Below the pieces are notes generated by a model. The model was not told the DNA's origin, searched no databases, and saw nothing but the letters and a program-made list of their open reading frames with translations. Positions 32,127 through 42,962 of a DNA stretch of 64,000 bases are shown here, one piece after another; positions within the stretch are counted from its first letter, which is position 1, and each line of letters opens with the position of its first letter. Both the position numbers and the translations under genes were made by a program. Origin of the DNA: Paracyclopina nana (lineage: Eukaryota; Arthropoda; Copepoda; Cyclopoida; Cyclopettidae); NCBI GenBank assembly GCA_019096065.1, contig JAGUCH010000002.1, forward strand, positions 10,986,501 through 11,050,500, read 5' to 3'.

Positions 32127-32176
32127 GAAACAATAAGAACACTTTCAGCATAGATTCCGAAACAAAATTAACAGCT

Positions 32177-33161
32177 ATGATGATATCTTTAAGGAGAACA
32201 TGTCTTGCCAATCAAGCAAGATTTTCTAATCATTTAGTCAGATGTCAAGCTTCAAAAGCGTCCTCAGCGAGAAGCAAAAGACGAACAAGCACGGTGGTGG
32301 TCAAAGGGGAGATCCTATACGGTTTCTACCCAGTTCTGCTCGCATTGGAGGGAGCCCAGCGACTTTTCCATTGTGTCTACTACCTCCCAACGTCAGCGAA
32401 AATTCAAGAAATCATTGATATTTGCCATTCGAGAGGAATCGAAACTCGTTCCACTGATCGTACTCAATTGAATCAGCTGATCCGGTTCACCTCCCAAGGC
32501 GAAGGACCACACAAGGGGGTATGTGCTGATGTCAGTCCTTTATTGCCTAAAGCTGAGGATTGGATCGCTGATGAAGACCAACTAGTTAATGCTCATGCAG
32601 ACAGACTATGGCTAATGATTTGCTCTATCGGTGATCCCCACAATCTTGGAGCAATCATCAGAACAGCCTATTTCTTAGGAGCCGAAAAAGTCTTCACTTG
32701 CTCCCCATGGGACTGCCCACAAGCAACTGCGCCATTTTCACCGATTGCCAGTCGAGCCAGCGCTGGAACGCTTGAAATATTCACTCCTTCCACCATATTG
32801 CACCCTGAAGTGTTTCTACAAAAAATGAAGGAAAAAGGTTTTGTAACCAGTTCAGTCGTTTTATTTTATGGTTTACACTAATCAACCTTTTTCAGATTGG
32901 CTCATTATTGGTAGCAGCCTGCAAATAAATCAGGACAATTCTACTGTAGGTACGATACACCAAAAGAAAAGCAAGCTCCTGCTCATAGGAAATGAAGGTT
33001 TTGGCATTCCTTCATCACTTCACAAGTTTTGTGAGCTAGACATTTGTCTTACACCGGGCAGACAATTACATGAACGAGTTGACTCTTTAAATGTGTCCGT
33101 TGCCACGGCACTACTTATTCAAAAAATTCTTTGTGTGCATCACCATGGTGCGAAAGAATAA
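32177..33161 (+). CDS. MRM1: mitochondrial rRNA 2'-O-methyltransferase 1
   Basis: SpoU/TrmH (SPOUT) methyltransferase that 2'-O-methylates a guanosine of the large mitochondrial rRNA. Exons 32177-32837 and 32896-33161, with a 58-bp phase-1 intron, give 308 residues. A basic presequence (MMISLRRTCLANQARF) suits mitochondrial import. A substrate-binding amino-terminal domain (VVVKGEILYGFYPVLLALE) follows. The trefoil-knot motifs are intact: NLGAIIRTAYFLGAEKVF (motif 1), LLLIGNEGFGIPSSL (motif 2) and ERVDSLNVSVATALLIQ (motif 3). Length matches the family. Its 5' flank is the hAT-like array, with only 42 bp between the last target duplication and the ATG. Confidence 0.94.
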
Positions 33162-35588
33162 ACTCATGGTTCCTATCTAGACGTTTGGCAATGCCTAATA
33201 ACAATTGTTCCTACTATGAGACTGATTCGCATTTAGTAATTTTATCTCAAGTCAAATAATTCTATGTAAAATCAAATAATTATGCTGAATATTTTTATTT
33301 CATATTGAATAATGCGAGGCTGGACGCAAGGAAACTGCTAAAATGTATTAGAGCAATATATGGAGATATGAAGCTGATAAATATCTTAATACAATTATGT
33401 CAATTTAAAGGAGGACTATTGTAATTTTGAGCACGAAACTGGGATTTGATAATCCGCCCTAATTTGAGCAATTTTGATGGCCAATAAGTTATCCAAATAA
33501 GAAGCTGAAAATTGACGTCAAAATCTCATTTTAAAAACTGATAGCGTCCGAATCGTGAAGTTTTTGAACATTTATTTATCCTTAAACCACCGTTAACATT
33601 GCCAGATCTGACTTTTTCTTTTCATAAGTGAGTCGCTTGGATCGCCAAGAGGTGAGACATTGCAATCCAATCAGCAGAATTTTTTGAGCCACTGAATAAG
33701 ATTTCTACTTACTCAGCTGATTTGAGCGCGATATCTCCCTTCTTGGCCATCCTAGCGACTAGAAAAGTATATAATTTAATTATCACAGTTTTTATTAAAA
33801 TCACATTATTTTATTTAAAATCACATATTTTTACCTTATTAGATCACGTTTTTTAAAATATAAAATCCCCTATTTTAAGTCTAACACCACATATTTTTTT
33901 ATCTAAGATCACAGCTTACTGAAAATTGAATACCATTTTGAAAACCACATCTTAAAAATCACATACGCTGCTTTGAAATAAATCAAAATGAGATAAACTT
34001 TGTAAAAGTTACAGGTACGCAACAAAAATTCAGTACAAGTGTGACAATTTTCTATCTTTGTTTAAGTTGTTGCGAGCGGTAATAAACTGAAAGTTTGCAG
34101 TTTTTGTATGATAAATATCTATTTTATTTTATCCGGTTTTAGAGATTTCTGTTCCCTTCAGAATCAATATTATGTGTCAAACAAATTGTCAAAAGCAGAG
34201 AAAGAGAGACAAGTCTCCGGTCAAGATACAAAAGTACATTTAATGTTAGCCGATAGAAACCTTCAAGATATCTCTTTTCGTTTTCTAATGAAAAGTTGCA
34301 GAAGAAAAAAATTCAATTAAGAAGGCAAAAGTTTGATCTTTCATTGGATTCACAGGAGTTTGGGAGAGGACACAATGGAGACATCACCAAGATCTTTTTT
34401 TTCACTCCCTTCCGTACATGAGCTCAAAAATTCACGTGATTGACAAGCATATAAAGGACTCTTAACAGTGCTTGGTATGACTGGCGAAATCCTAATTTTG
34501 AGCCATTTGACAAGTTGGTGGTACGTAGAATAGCTTTTCTGTAAGTGCTCCTAGGTTAACTTTGAGGGTGTCTCATAAAGCAAGGAAAGGTTTATCTTCT
34601 AAATACTTGACACACAGCATAGTGGGTCCATTTTCCAGCTTCCTCGTACGCATATAAAAGGAAGGTTTCTCGAAAAAGGAGGTCATGTGTCAAATGACCC
34701 TAAAAGTGGGAATTAGTTGAGTTCCATCCCCTTTACCCCAAATCTGCTCCAGTCGACTTTAAAAAATTCACTGGGCGTAGTCTATCAGATAAGAATTATT
34801 AATAATGCTTCCGCGGAGCAAAAGTTTCGTTTTGAAGTGGGTCAGGCATTGATTGCGAAGTGCTCTTAAAATTGGAGGCTTGCAAAGCAGTCGTGTTTGA
34901 GGCTTTTTCAAAGATGGGTGTACACACATTTATAGAATAGATGGAGGAAGTTGCTTATCTGGCTTCCAATGATTCCCGCGAGCAAAGCTATCAAGTTCAA
35001 AACGCGAACGCATGACAGGGTGCTAAAGTTCAACGCAAGTAGATGGCTAAGTGAAAAGCAATCATGAAACACTAGCGCAAATGTAGTTTGCCTCCAACCG
35101 AATTGCCCTACTGCAACCGAGAAGATTGGGAGCTTAGAACACCAGAACGTTAAAGCTTTATTCTTCAGGGGCAGGGTAGCACATCTGTTACGTAACGACG
35201 CTCCAAGCCTCACCTGAAGGTGCACGTGCACCGACTTCGATGCGTGTGTGTATATATGGAAACAGCTGAGTGGACAGTCATGTTCTGCGTCTGCTGCTAA
35301 GTAAGTGAGCCCAAGCTGAGAGCGTCTTCCAGGCCATTTCCAGTTGTGGCACTCTCCAACATGGCGACGAGGCCTCCCAATCTAGCCTAATTATCCCGAA
35401 TTCCAGCATTGGAGCGGAGTGTGATATCTAGCGGAATAGCAACGACGCGCGCGTGCGCACGCAAACTACATACACGCATATAAAAATAATCACGGCTGAA
35501 GCATAAAACGAAACGCATCTCGTGGAGAAATTTACCTTTTTTTTTGGGCTCTGTGAGCCTATCCATCTTAATTTGATTGACACCAGAC
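33162..35588. other. gene-free interval MRM1 to SLC36
   Basis: No supported gene in 2.4 kb. An A/T-rich stretch at about 33770-33970 repeats variants of AAATCACAT seven or eight times. Small open frames at 34108-34320 (+) and 34908-35231 (-) have no recognisable features. The last 300 bp should contain the SLC36 promoter. Confidence 0.5.
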
Positions 35589-37962
35589 ATGGCCTCCTTA
35601 CCCATTGTGGTAGACGACATCATGTGAGTATAGTCGATGCTACCCCGCCATGATTAACGTTAATGACTCGCAGGACTTACGGGAGCATCGGCAACGAGGA
35701 CGACCTCCATCAGCGGCCTCGGCCGGGAGTCTCGCGGTCTCGGCTGCGAACCCTCTCGACCACGAGCGATGTCCTCGACGAAATGGAGCGTTTCAGCCGC
35801 AGAACCATTTCCATCTGTCAGCAGCAACCACCGGACTTGGATAGCCTTCCTGCTGTCGCGGAGGACGACTCGGAAGACGATGACGAAGGCCGCCACCACC
35901 ACCAAGAGACCTCGGCCTTGGTGCGAAGGCCGACGACCGCCAACCCTGACGAAAGAGACGACGAATTGGCGATCTCGTAAGGAGACTTTTAGTAATTATT
36001 CCCGTAATAACTTGAACGCGCAGGAATTTCGAGACGATCATTCACATCTTGAAAGGCAACATTGGCATCGGCGTGCTCACCCTGCCCATGGCCATCCGGA
36101 ACGCGGGCCTGGTTTTCGGCTCCCTCGGGCTGGTGGCCATCGCGTACATTTGCATCCACTGCATGACGCTGCTGGTGAAAGCCGCGCACAAGGTGATTCC
36201 ATCCCCATCATGTTTCCGTTAGTTAACAACAGTCACTTTTGGCAGCCCCTCCATTGCGGTTGGCTTCCAATCCATCAAATAGCTCTTATGCAGCCTAATA
36301 GCACGTCACGTTGATCGCATTACGCGAACTTAACGTACATTTCACTCCCACGCACGCATCGTCTAAAATGTTCCGTTGCAGGCTTGCGATGCGCGAGAAA
36401 ACGTGGTTTTTCTCGACTACGCCGACACGGCCAAGGCCTCCTTCTTGGACGCCGGAGGCCGCTGGGCGAAATGGGCCTCTTTTATCCGGCGGCTGCTCAA
36501 CACGTTCCTGTGCTTGTCGCAGCTCTTGAGCAACGCCGTCTACGTCCTCTTCATAGCGCAGAACATCAAGCCCGTGAGTGGCCTCTGCATGAACGTGACT
36601 TATCAATTGTGTAACAGCCTCTCCTGATCCGCAGATAATCGCTCACTACGGTGGCAAAACAATGGAAGATCTCAACTACAGATACTACATCCTCATGTTG
36701 GCCCTACCTCTGCTCTTGATCTGCTCCATCCGCAGTCTTAGGTAAGAGCTCACATTGACTTGAACAAGGTCCTTATCCAAACTCTTTACAACGCCCAAAA
36801 AATATACATTCTCTGATAGCTTATGTTCTTAGGGTCCATTTGGTAGTAATTTAAAAATCCTGGCCTATGGCTAAACATGAATTTTTTGACATTTATTGGA
36901 AGCGGTAGGCCAAGATTTTTATCTTATCGCCAAATGAACCCTTGGGACGCAAGCTTTCAGAAAACATATAATTCTTAGGTGTTGTACATAGTTTGGGTTA
37001 GGTCCTTTGCCAAGTCAATGTGAGCTACGCTACTCGCGCAAGTGCAATCTCATAGTGCTTCCGTTCAGGTACTTGTCGCCCTGCTCGGTGATCGCCAACC
37101 TCTCCCAGTTCACCGGGCTGTCCATCATCTTCTTCTACATCTTTCGGGAGCCGCTGCCGCTTGCCAAAAGCGTGGATTGGATCGGCTCCCCCGACCGCCT
37201 GCCGCTGTTCTTTGGAACGGCCATATTTGCCATCGAGGGGATTTCGGTGGTGCTGCCGATCGAGAACCAGATGCGGCGGCCCAAAGAGATGCTGGGTTGG
37301 AACGGCGTGCTCAGCACCAGCATGAGCTTGGTCGTCGCCCTGTACGTGGCGATGGGCTTCTACGGTTATCTCAAGTACGGCGAGAGCATCGCCAGCAGCA
37401 TCACTCTGAATTTGCCTCCCGGCGACGTGTAAGCTGCTCCTGCCGTAATTTGAATCGACCCGTTTGAAACTGTATCTTTCAGCGCGGCCCAAATTTGCCT
37501 CCTGCTCTTCTCCCTCTCCATCTTCTTCTCCTACGCCCTGCAGTTCTACGTCCTCATCGAGATCTTCGCGCCCAACGTCATCAAGCCGAGGGTGCCCGAC
37601 AGGTACTACTCCGTCGCGGAGCACGCGGCCAGGATCGCCATCAACCTCGTCACGGGTATGAGAAATCACAGTTGCCAATTAACAGCGAATGCAGTTGCGC
37701 GTGCGTTGCAGTCGCCCTGGCGGCCACGGTGCCGTGGCTCGACCTCGTCGTGGCCCTGCTCGGCGCGGTCAAGATGTCCACCCTGAGCATCATGGCCCCG
37801 GCCATCATCGACACGGCCTCCAACTGGTCCAACCTGGGCGCCTTCAAGTGGAGGCTGTGGAAGAACGTGGCGGTGTTCCTGTTCGGCGCCTTCGGCTGCC
37901 TCGTGGGCACCTACGTGGCCCTCAGGGACATCGTCTTGAACTTTCAAGACGGCAAGCAATGA
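35589..37962 (+). CDS. SLC36-like: proton-coupled amino-acid transporter, SLC36 (PAT/pathetic) type
   Basis: AAAP-superfamily transporter that moves small neutral amino acids with protons at lysosomal or plasma membranes. In flies such proteins feed growth signalling through TOR. Eight exons: 35589-35623, 35674-35976, 36024-36192, 36382-36573, 36635-36741, 37069-37428, 37483-37655 and 37712-37962. Every phase agrees, giving 529 residues. A long hydrophilic, acidic amino terminus (about 113 residues, His-rich HHH) precedes ETIIHILKGNIGIGVLTLPMA, the family start, read here as IIHILKGNIGIGVLTLP. Later marks are FTGLSIIFFYIFREPLP, GTAIFAIEGISVVLPIENQM and MGFYGYLKYGE, with about eleven spans in all. 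Exons are GC-rich compared with neighbouring genes. Introns are 46-61 bp except two of 189 and 327 bp. Confidence 0.95.
36832..36941. mobile_element. 110-bp hairpin element in SLC36 intron 5
   Basis: Arms of about 36 bp run from GGGTCCATTTGG to ATCCTGGCCTA and are faced by the complement of GGGTTCATTTGG...ATCTTGGCCTA, about 80 percent matched. The sequence after the right arm (to about 37012) matches the repeat at 7861-7990. Confidence 0.55.
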
Positions 37963-38006
37963 GACGAAAAGTGACAAAAAGCATCTGCGTGCGCCTGGGC
38001 CGTGAA

Positions 38007-38012
38007 AATAAA
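38007..38012 (+). terminator. poly(A) signal of the SLC36 gene
   Basis: AATAAA 44 bp after the SLC36 stop codon. From here to 38724 no gene is seen; the end of this stretch presumably contains the promoter of the next exon. Confidence 0.65.
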
Positions 38013-38724
38013 CGGAGGAGGCCTCAAAAGTCGCAGCGTGCACGCTCGTCAATCATGTTTAGGTAGCGCGAGGAGTTGTAGCTTTTAGTTGTTGCTCCTG
38101 AGCGAAGATGACACCTCGAGCATCAATCAAGGCTCGAAAGTGTCCACCCCGCGCGTACCTCTCTTCACGAGAATTGACGTGCTTTCCCGCTGCTAGTTGA
38201 CGTTCGCTTTGTTATATACCTTGCAAACGATTATGCTTCTTTGCTCCATTTAGAGCGCATCATCAATTAGGCTCCCGCCGTGACGACGTTTCACGGGTGC
38301 GTTGCGCCTACCTTGAATTGCCGCAGCCAGCCGCAATTACAAAGGTTAATCGGGATAAGTCCCTCCCGAAAAGAGCTTTTCCTCTAAGGCCACACTTGAT
38401 TGTTCTCGAGTGTGCTGAGCGCAGCCAAGAGCCAAGGCCAAGCGGGGAGATGCAACAGAAGACGAGCGTGGTGGTGCGGAGAAGAAGGAAAAGCCGACTT
38501 CGACGGCGGCGGCTCACGCTCGAACGCGAAAGCATTTCATGTCAATGCCGCTGCAGCAGCCCGACTGCCCACACGATCAAGAAAAGGTGGCGAAGCAGAT
38601 CGAGTAGGAGTCGAACTGTTTGAAAAAGCGCAGACTCGCGTAAACAGGATGTCAGCAAGCCGATGACCAGCAACAGGCTCGCCAATAGCTCTTCGTCGCC
38701 CTTCCACGTCGAGGGGCCAGGAAA

Positions 38725-38941
38725 ATGACGGATTCCAACTCGTTACACCAGCAGCCACTGACGACCCTGCCCTCGCCCATAGCCGAAGTGGCCGAAAGTG
38801 CGACCGGGTCGCCGCACAGCGCGTTTGCGCACGCCCACAGGCTCAACCCGACTTCGTCCCTCAGCCCGGACTTCCTTGGGGTGCGCAGGGGGTCCGCCCC
38901 TGACAGCAGGCGGGGCAGCTGCAACAGCATGCTGGGACAAG
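38725..38941 (+). CDS. putative first coding exon A of an unrecognised gene
   Basis: ATG 38725 opens 72 codons plus one base, ending at a donor G|GTAGGA. The peptide is Ser/Pro/His-rich and disordered-looking, with a possible phosphorylation cluster (RRGSAPDSRRGSCNS). It is GC-rich compared with the DNA around it and ends in phase 1, like the exons at 49332 and 53903. I do not recognise the protein. It cannot join directly to 49080 (phase 0; a stop results), so it is either an alternative start or needs an unseen exon between. Confidence 0.5.
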
Positions 38942-39051
38942 GTAGGACTGGCAAATCTATTGTGCCTAAAAAAATGTCTCTCGCGAATTAGCTTCATAAA
39001 TAGCTGAAGATCATGAGTGATCGACCTCCTCTCGAAACTATGACGGAAGCG

Positions 39052-39357
39052 CTAAAGATCTCTCAAAAGTCCTGATAATCGCATTTCAATGTCGCCCATC
39101 AAGTCATGCATGGTAAGTAGACATGTGTCAAGATGATCCACTGGACATTTCCGATTGGAAAGCAAGACTGAAAAAACTCGCAGCGTTCTTGCATAACGCA
39201 CAGGTTTTGCTGAGGGAATCTGCTCGTTCATTTTTTCGTTGGCTAATGATATAAATTGGGCCAAACAAGTGCAAATCCACTTGAACAAGAGTTGGGTCAA
39301 AGTGTCGTTTCTACCTAACTTCTGAAGCTTACCGCTCATCTTATTTAGCCACCCCAT
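39052..39357 (-). CDS. possible small gene or exon inside the long intron
   Basis: ATG-initiated frame of 101 residues (MGWLNKMSGKLQKLGRNDTL...), balanced in composition and predicted mostly helical, with hydrophobic repeats such as TLTQLLFKWICTCLAQFISL. No recognised domain, no clear splice sites and no poly(A) signal assigned. It could be a chance frame or a transposon remnant. Confidence 0.22.
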   Translation of the reverse strand: MGWLNKMSGKLQKLGRNDTLTQLLFKWICTCLAQFISLANEKMNEQIPSAKPVRYARTLRVFSVLLSNRKCPVDHLDTCLLTMHDLMGDIEMRLSGLLRDL

Positions 39358-41182
39358 GCTGCTCCTGATCCCTTTCAGTATTCCTTTTTTTCATTGCGAT
39401 GGGAGCTACTTTGGCCAAAATATAAAGATTTTTTTTCTTATTAAAAAAAATATTAAAACACATTTGCTTCAAAATTAGGAGTTAGACTACGAGCCCAAAG
39501 CCCGGTTCCAACCAAGGAAAATCAGCAAAGTCAGGTCACAGCTAGCTCGAGCGCTCAGTTCAACGTGACTTAGTGGTTTACAGTACTGTAGGGAACACTT
39601 CTCGTGACCATATCTGTTCAAATGGATTTTTTTTCTTAGTTTTGGATGTCTTTTTTTTTGGCCAGGCTCGGGACATCCCAAACGGTTTTCTGCTAAATTA
39701 TTGGCTTGCTGGTGCATCAGGAACCATAATGAGCCCCAAACATTTTTTAAAAGTCAATTTCATTTTGTCTATATTGCAAATGCTTGCCTCATGTAAATTT
39801 CCTAATTTTGTTGGAACTATCTTGAAAAAAAAAGATGAAAATGGACTTGCTTTTCTTGCCAGTACCAAGATGTAGTAATGCCAGTACAAGAACTGTAGCA
39901 TGGGCGACATAATTTCCAGAAAGCATGTTTTCCATCAATTTTTTTACAGACTGGCTTTTCTGAATTAGAAGTGGCTATTTTTTAATGGTTTATTCTGAAG
40001 CAGCAACTTTGTTTTAATCTCTCAAAAAACTGGAATAGCTAAATTTAAGGCTATTTTGAGCTGCAATTTGATCTGTTATGGGGAAGACATGTTTCTGGCT
40101 AAGATGTTAATGGAAAATAATTCTTAGACTTGCATAAAATTCAACCATGAGCGCACCAATTGATTCCTTGAACTATCAGAAATGTTACAAGCTTTGGTTT
40201 AGTTGTTTACATGGCTTAGATTTCCCTGGAAAACAAAAATTGTTTTTGTTTACATTTCAAATGAAGACTGTGACGACATCATACAGCAAGAAAAATGGGC
40301 TACTTTTTTACGTGCATGCCTTGTCTTTTACTGACGCCATCTATTGGGATTTGGGTGCAGGCGGTATCCTATAGTATGCCGATATTCCTTGATGGAACCG
40401 GGCTCAAAGTGTTTACTAAAGGCTGTTATGAATGCGCTGTTGTGAAAGCTTACATCATCATCAGATGCTCAATTTTCTACTTTTAATCGGATCTATAATC
40501 TGTGACTGCGCAGTATTAGACGTAAAGTAAACTGGAAATCAATCTCATCAATAGAAATCACAAAATTCAAAATTCAATATTAAGGCTGTTGGAAATGTCG
40601 ACAAGTTCAGTTTTGGATGAAAGCAAAAAGCCTAGCAATATAATTGTATGAATAAACAAATCCACCCAAACACTAAGTAAGTCTTGCTACGAATTATGAC
40701 TTTCTAAGCGTAATTGGAACACAGAAGAAGCTTTTTCGCTTTCAAAAGTATGGCAACAAAATTTTTTTATTGGATTGAGATGTGCACTTTTACTCGGAAA
40801 CTCAAGTTTCATCTTGTAAAAAAAATCAATCTCATTGTTTTGCTTTTAGCTCATTTGTATCATTGGAAAAAAAGGATGATCAAAGGTTCAAGCTTTCAAA
40901 TGATAACCATTTCTAGAATTTGCTACTCTAACTTTTGATTTCTAAGTGCATATAATTCTCTGAATCTGGCTGTATATAATCTTGAGCCGAATTTTGAGGG
41001 AAATATTAATCAAAGGCCGTGCTCAGTTATAGAATAATATGCTATAATCAACAAGCCAGGCCCAAACTTGGCCTGAAAAACATAAAATTGGACAATTATG
41101 CATAGCAAAACATTAAATTGCTTCATGATTGTTCTTGAGCAACACTAGCGGAAGCTGTTGCATTTGATGGCAGTTAACTTAA

Positions 41183-42958
41183 GAGTGAGAATCCCATAGC
41201 ATTGCAGAATGAGTCTAGTGGCTCCAACAGCTTTTCAAAAATCCTATGGACCATCTTGAGGGGCTACCCCTAGATACTCACTGTACCAAAGGGTTTTGCC
41301 CTTGGACCCCTGCGAGGGGAGATACACGCCCCCAAAGTTTGGAGACATTCTTATGTAGTAAAACTTTGGACCCCCCTGGTGGCCACATGAGGCAACTTTT
41401 ATCAACCCATTTTTTGTGCATTGTTATATCCCCTAAGGGTCTCTTGGGAAATGGGATAAAAGTTGTCGTCATGCATGCCCACTGTGCTCCAGGGGGCAAT
41501 ATGTTATTTTTAGGGGGTAACTTTGGCGCAAAATTGAGGAACCTTCCCGCGGATGAATTTTTTTCATTTTTTGCACAGAGTCAGCCAAAGGTTAGTACTT
41601 TTAAATAAAAGAATAAAAAAATGACCCTTTTTTGTTTGGAGCCAGATATTGTCCGTCAAAGTTTTGCTAATTTTAGCCAATATAACTTTGTTTTACAGAC
41701 TTCAGAATTATGGCCTGAAAAAGAAATTTTATTATAATTATGATATGTTGTAAACAATTGTTATTATGGTCATTTTTTGTTTTGGTAGCATCTGGGGGTA
41801 CTTCCTGAATAAAAGTTTTATGGTTTATTGAAAAAATGTTGTTAATTGCAAGAATTACGTTTGTATGTTACATAATTTATTTTTCACCTCTAAAAATGAA
41901 ATTTTATTATAATTATTGGCTGTGGCAAGCAACTTTTATTTTTACTAAGATGAGGTTTGATGGCTTTTTAAGATACTTTTATAATAAACATACATCAGTC
42001 TTGTTTAAACTTATATATTTGTTATATGAACTTGAATATATTGAGCTGAAAATGAAATTTTATTATAAATATGTGGTATATTCAACAACTTTTATTTTTG
42101 CTATGATAATGTTGGATCATTTTTGGGGGTAGTTTAACAGTAAATGTATTAGTTATTATCAAATAACTGCCCCTAAAATTGAGAACACCAAAGTATGACA
42201 ATATTAAAAGTTGCTCCTTATACCCCATATTTATAACAAAATTTCATTTCCAATTCATGCATTTTTATTTTACCAATCAGAAACTAAGGTTTTTTAATTA
42301 AACCATTTTTTCAAAAAGTCATAAAACTTTTATTCAGGAAGTACCCCCAGATGCTGCCAAAACAAAAAATGGCTGTAATAAAAATTGTTCACAACACATC
42401 ATAATTATAATAAAATATCTTCTAGGCCATAAATCTGAGGTCAGTAAAACAAAGTTATATTGGCTAAAATTAGCAAAACTTTGACGGACAATATCTGGCT
42501 CCAAATAAAAAAGGGTCAATTTTTTTGTTCTTTTAATTGAAAGTACTTACCTTTGGCTGACTCTGTGCAAAAAATGGAAAAAATTCATCCGCGGGAAGGT
42601 TCCTCAATTTTGTGCTAAAGTTACCCCCTAAAAATAACAAATTGCCCCCTGGAGCACAGTGGGCATGCAAGACGACAACTTTTATCCCATTTCCCAAGAG
42701 ACCCTTAGGGGGTATAACAATGCCCAAAAAATGGGTTGATAAAAGTTGCCTCATGTGGCCACCAGGGGGGTCCAAAGTTTTACTACATAAGAATGTCTCC
42801 AAACTTTGGGGGCGTGTATCTCCCCTCCCAGGGGTCCAAGGGCTAAACCCTTTGGTACAGTGAGTATCTAGGGGTAGCCCCTCAAGATGGTCCATAAGAT
42901 TTTTGAAAAGCTGTCGGAGCCACTAGACTCATTCTTCAATGCTATGGGATTCTCACTC
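41183..42958. mobile_element. 1.8-kb foldback element with long inverted arms, TTAA flanks
   Basis: Left arm starts GAGTGAGAATCCCATAGCATTG, shown as GAGTGAGAATCCCATAG. The right arm ends with its complement. TTAA abuts both ends (41179-41182 and 42959-42962). The arms extend about 670 bp each (to roughly 41850 and from 42290), with scattered differences. The centre repeats AAAATGAAATTTTATTATA-type blocks. No transposase frame; the mirrored 120-residue frames in the arms are a by-product of the symmetry. Confidence 0.7.
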
Positions 42959-42962
42959 TTAA

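Larger units (their letters stand above)
30276..32134. repeat. hAT-like element array, 677-bp tandem period
   Basis: Order: 8-bp duplication CTGACAGC, element, CTGACAGC plus spacer ending GAATTACT, element, the same spacer, element, GAATTACT, then 11 bp, then a 28-bp micro-element with its own duplication GAAACAAT. Element plus spacer repeats with a period of 677 bp, with no difference I could see between copies. The array lies between the LPP and MRM1 start sites, so it is part of both promoter regions. Confidence 0.85.

Noticed and set aside
37025-37678. 217-codon reverse-strand frame over the SLC36 exons
   Set aside because: GC-rich antisense shadow of the SLC36 coding exons, caused by strong third-position G/C.
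41246-42895. Two near-identical 120-residue frames facing each other (41246-41608 + and 42533-42895 -)
   Set aside because: They are the two arms of the foldback element read in mirror, and neither resembles a transposase. Similarity comes from the inverted repeat, not from coding selection.
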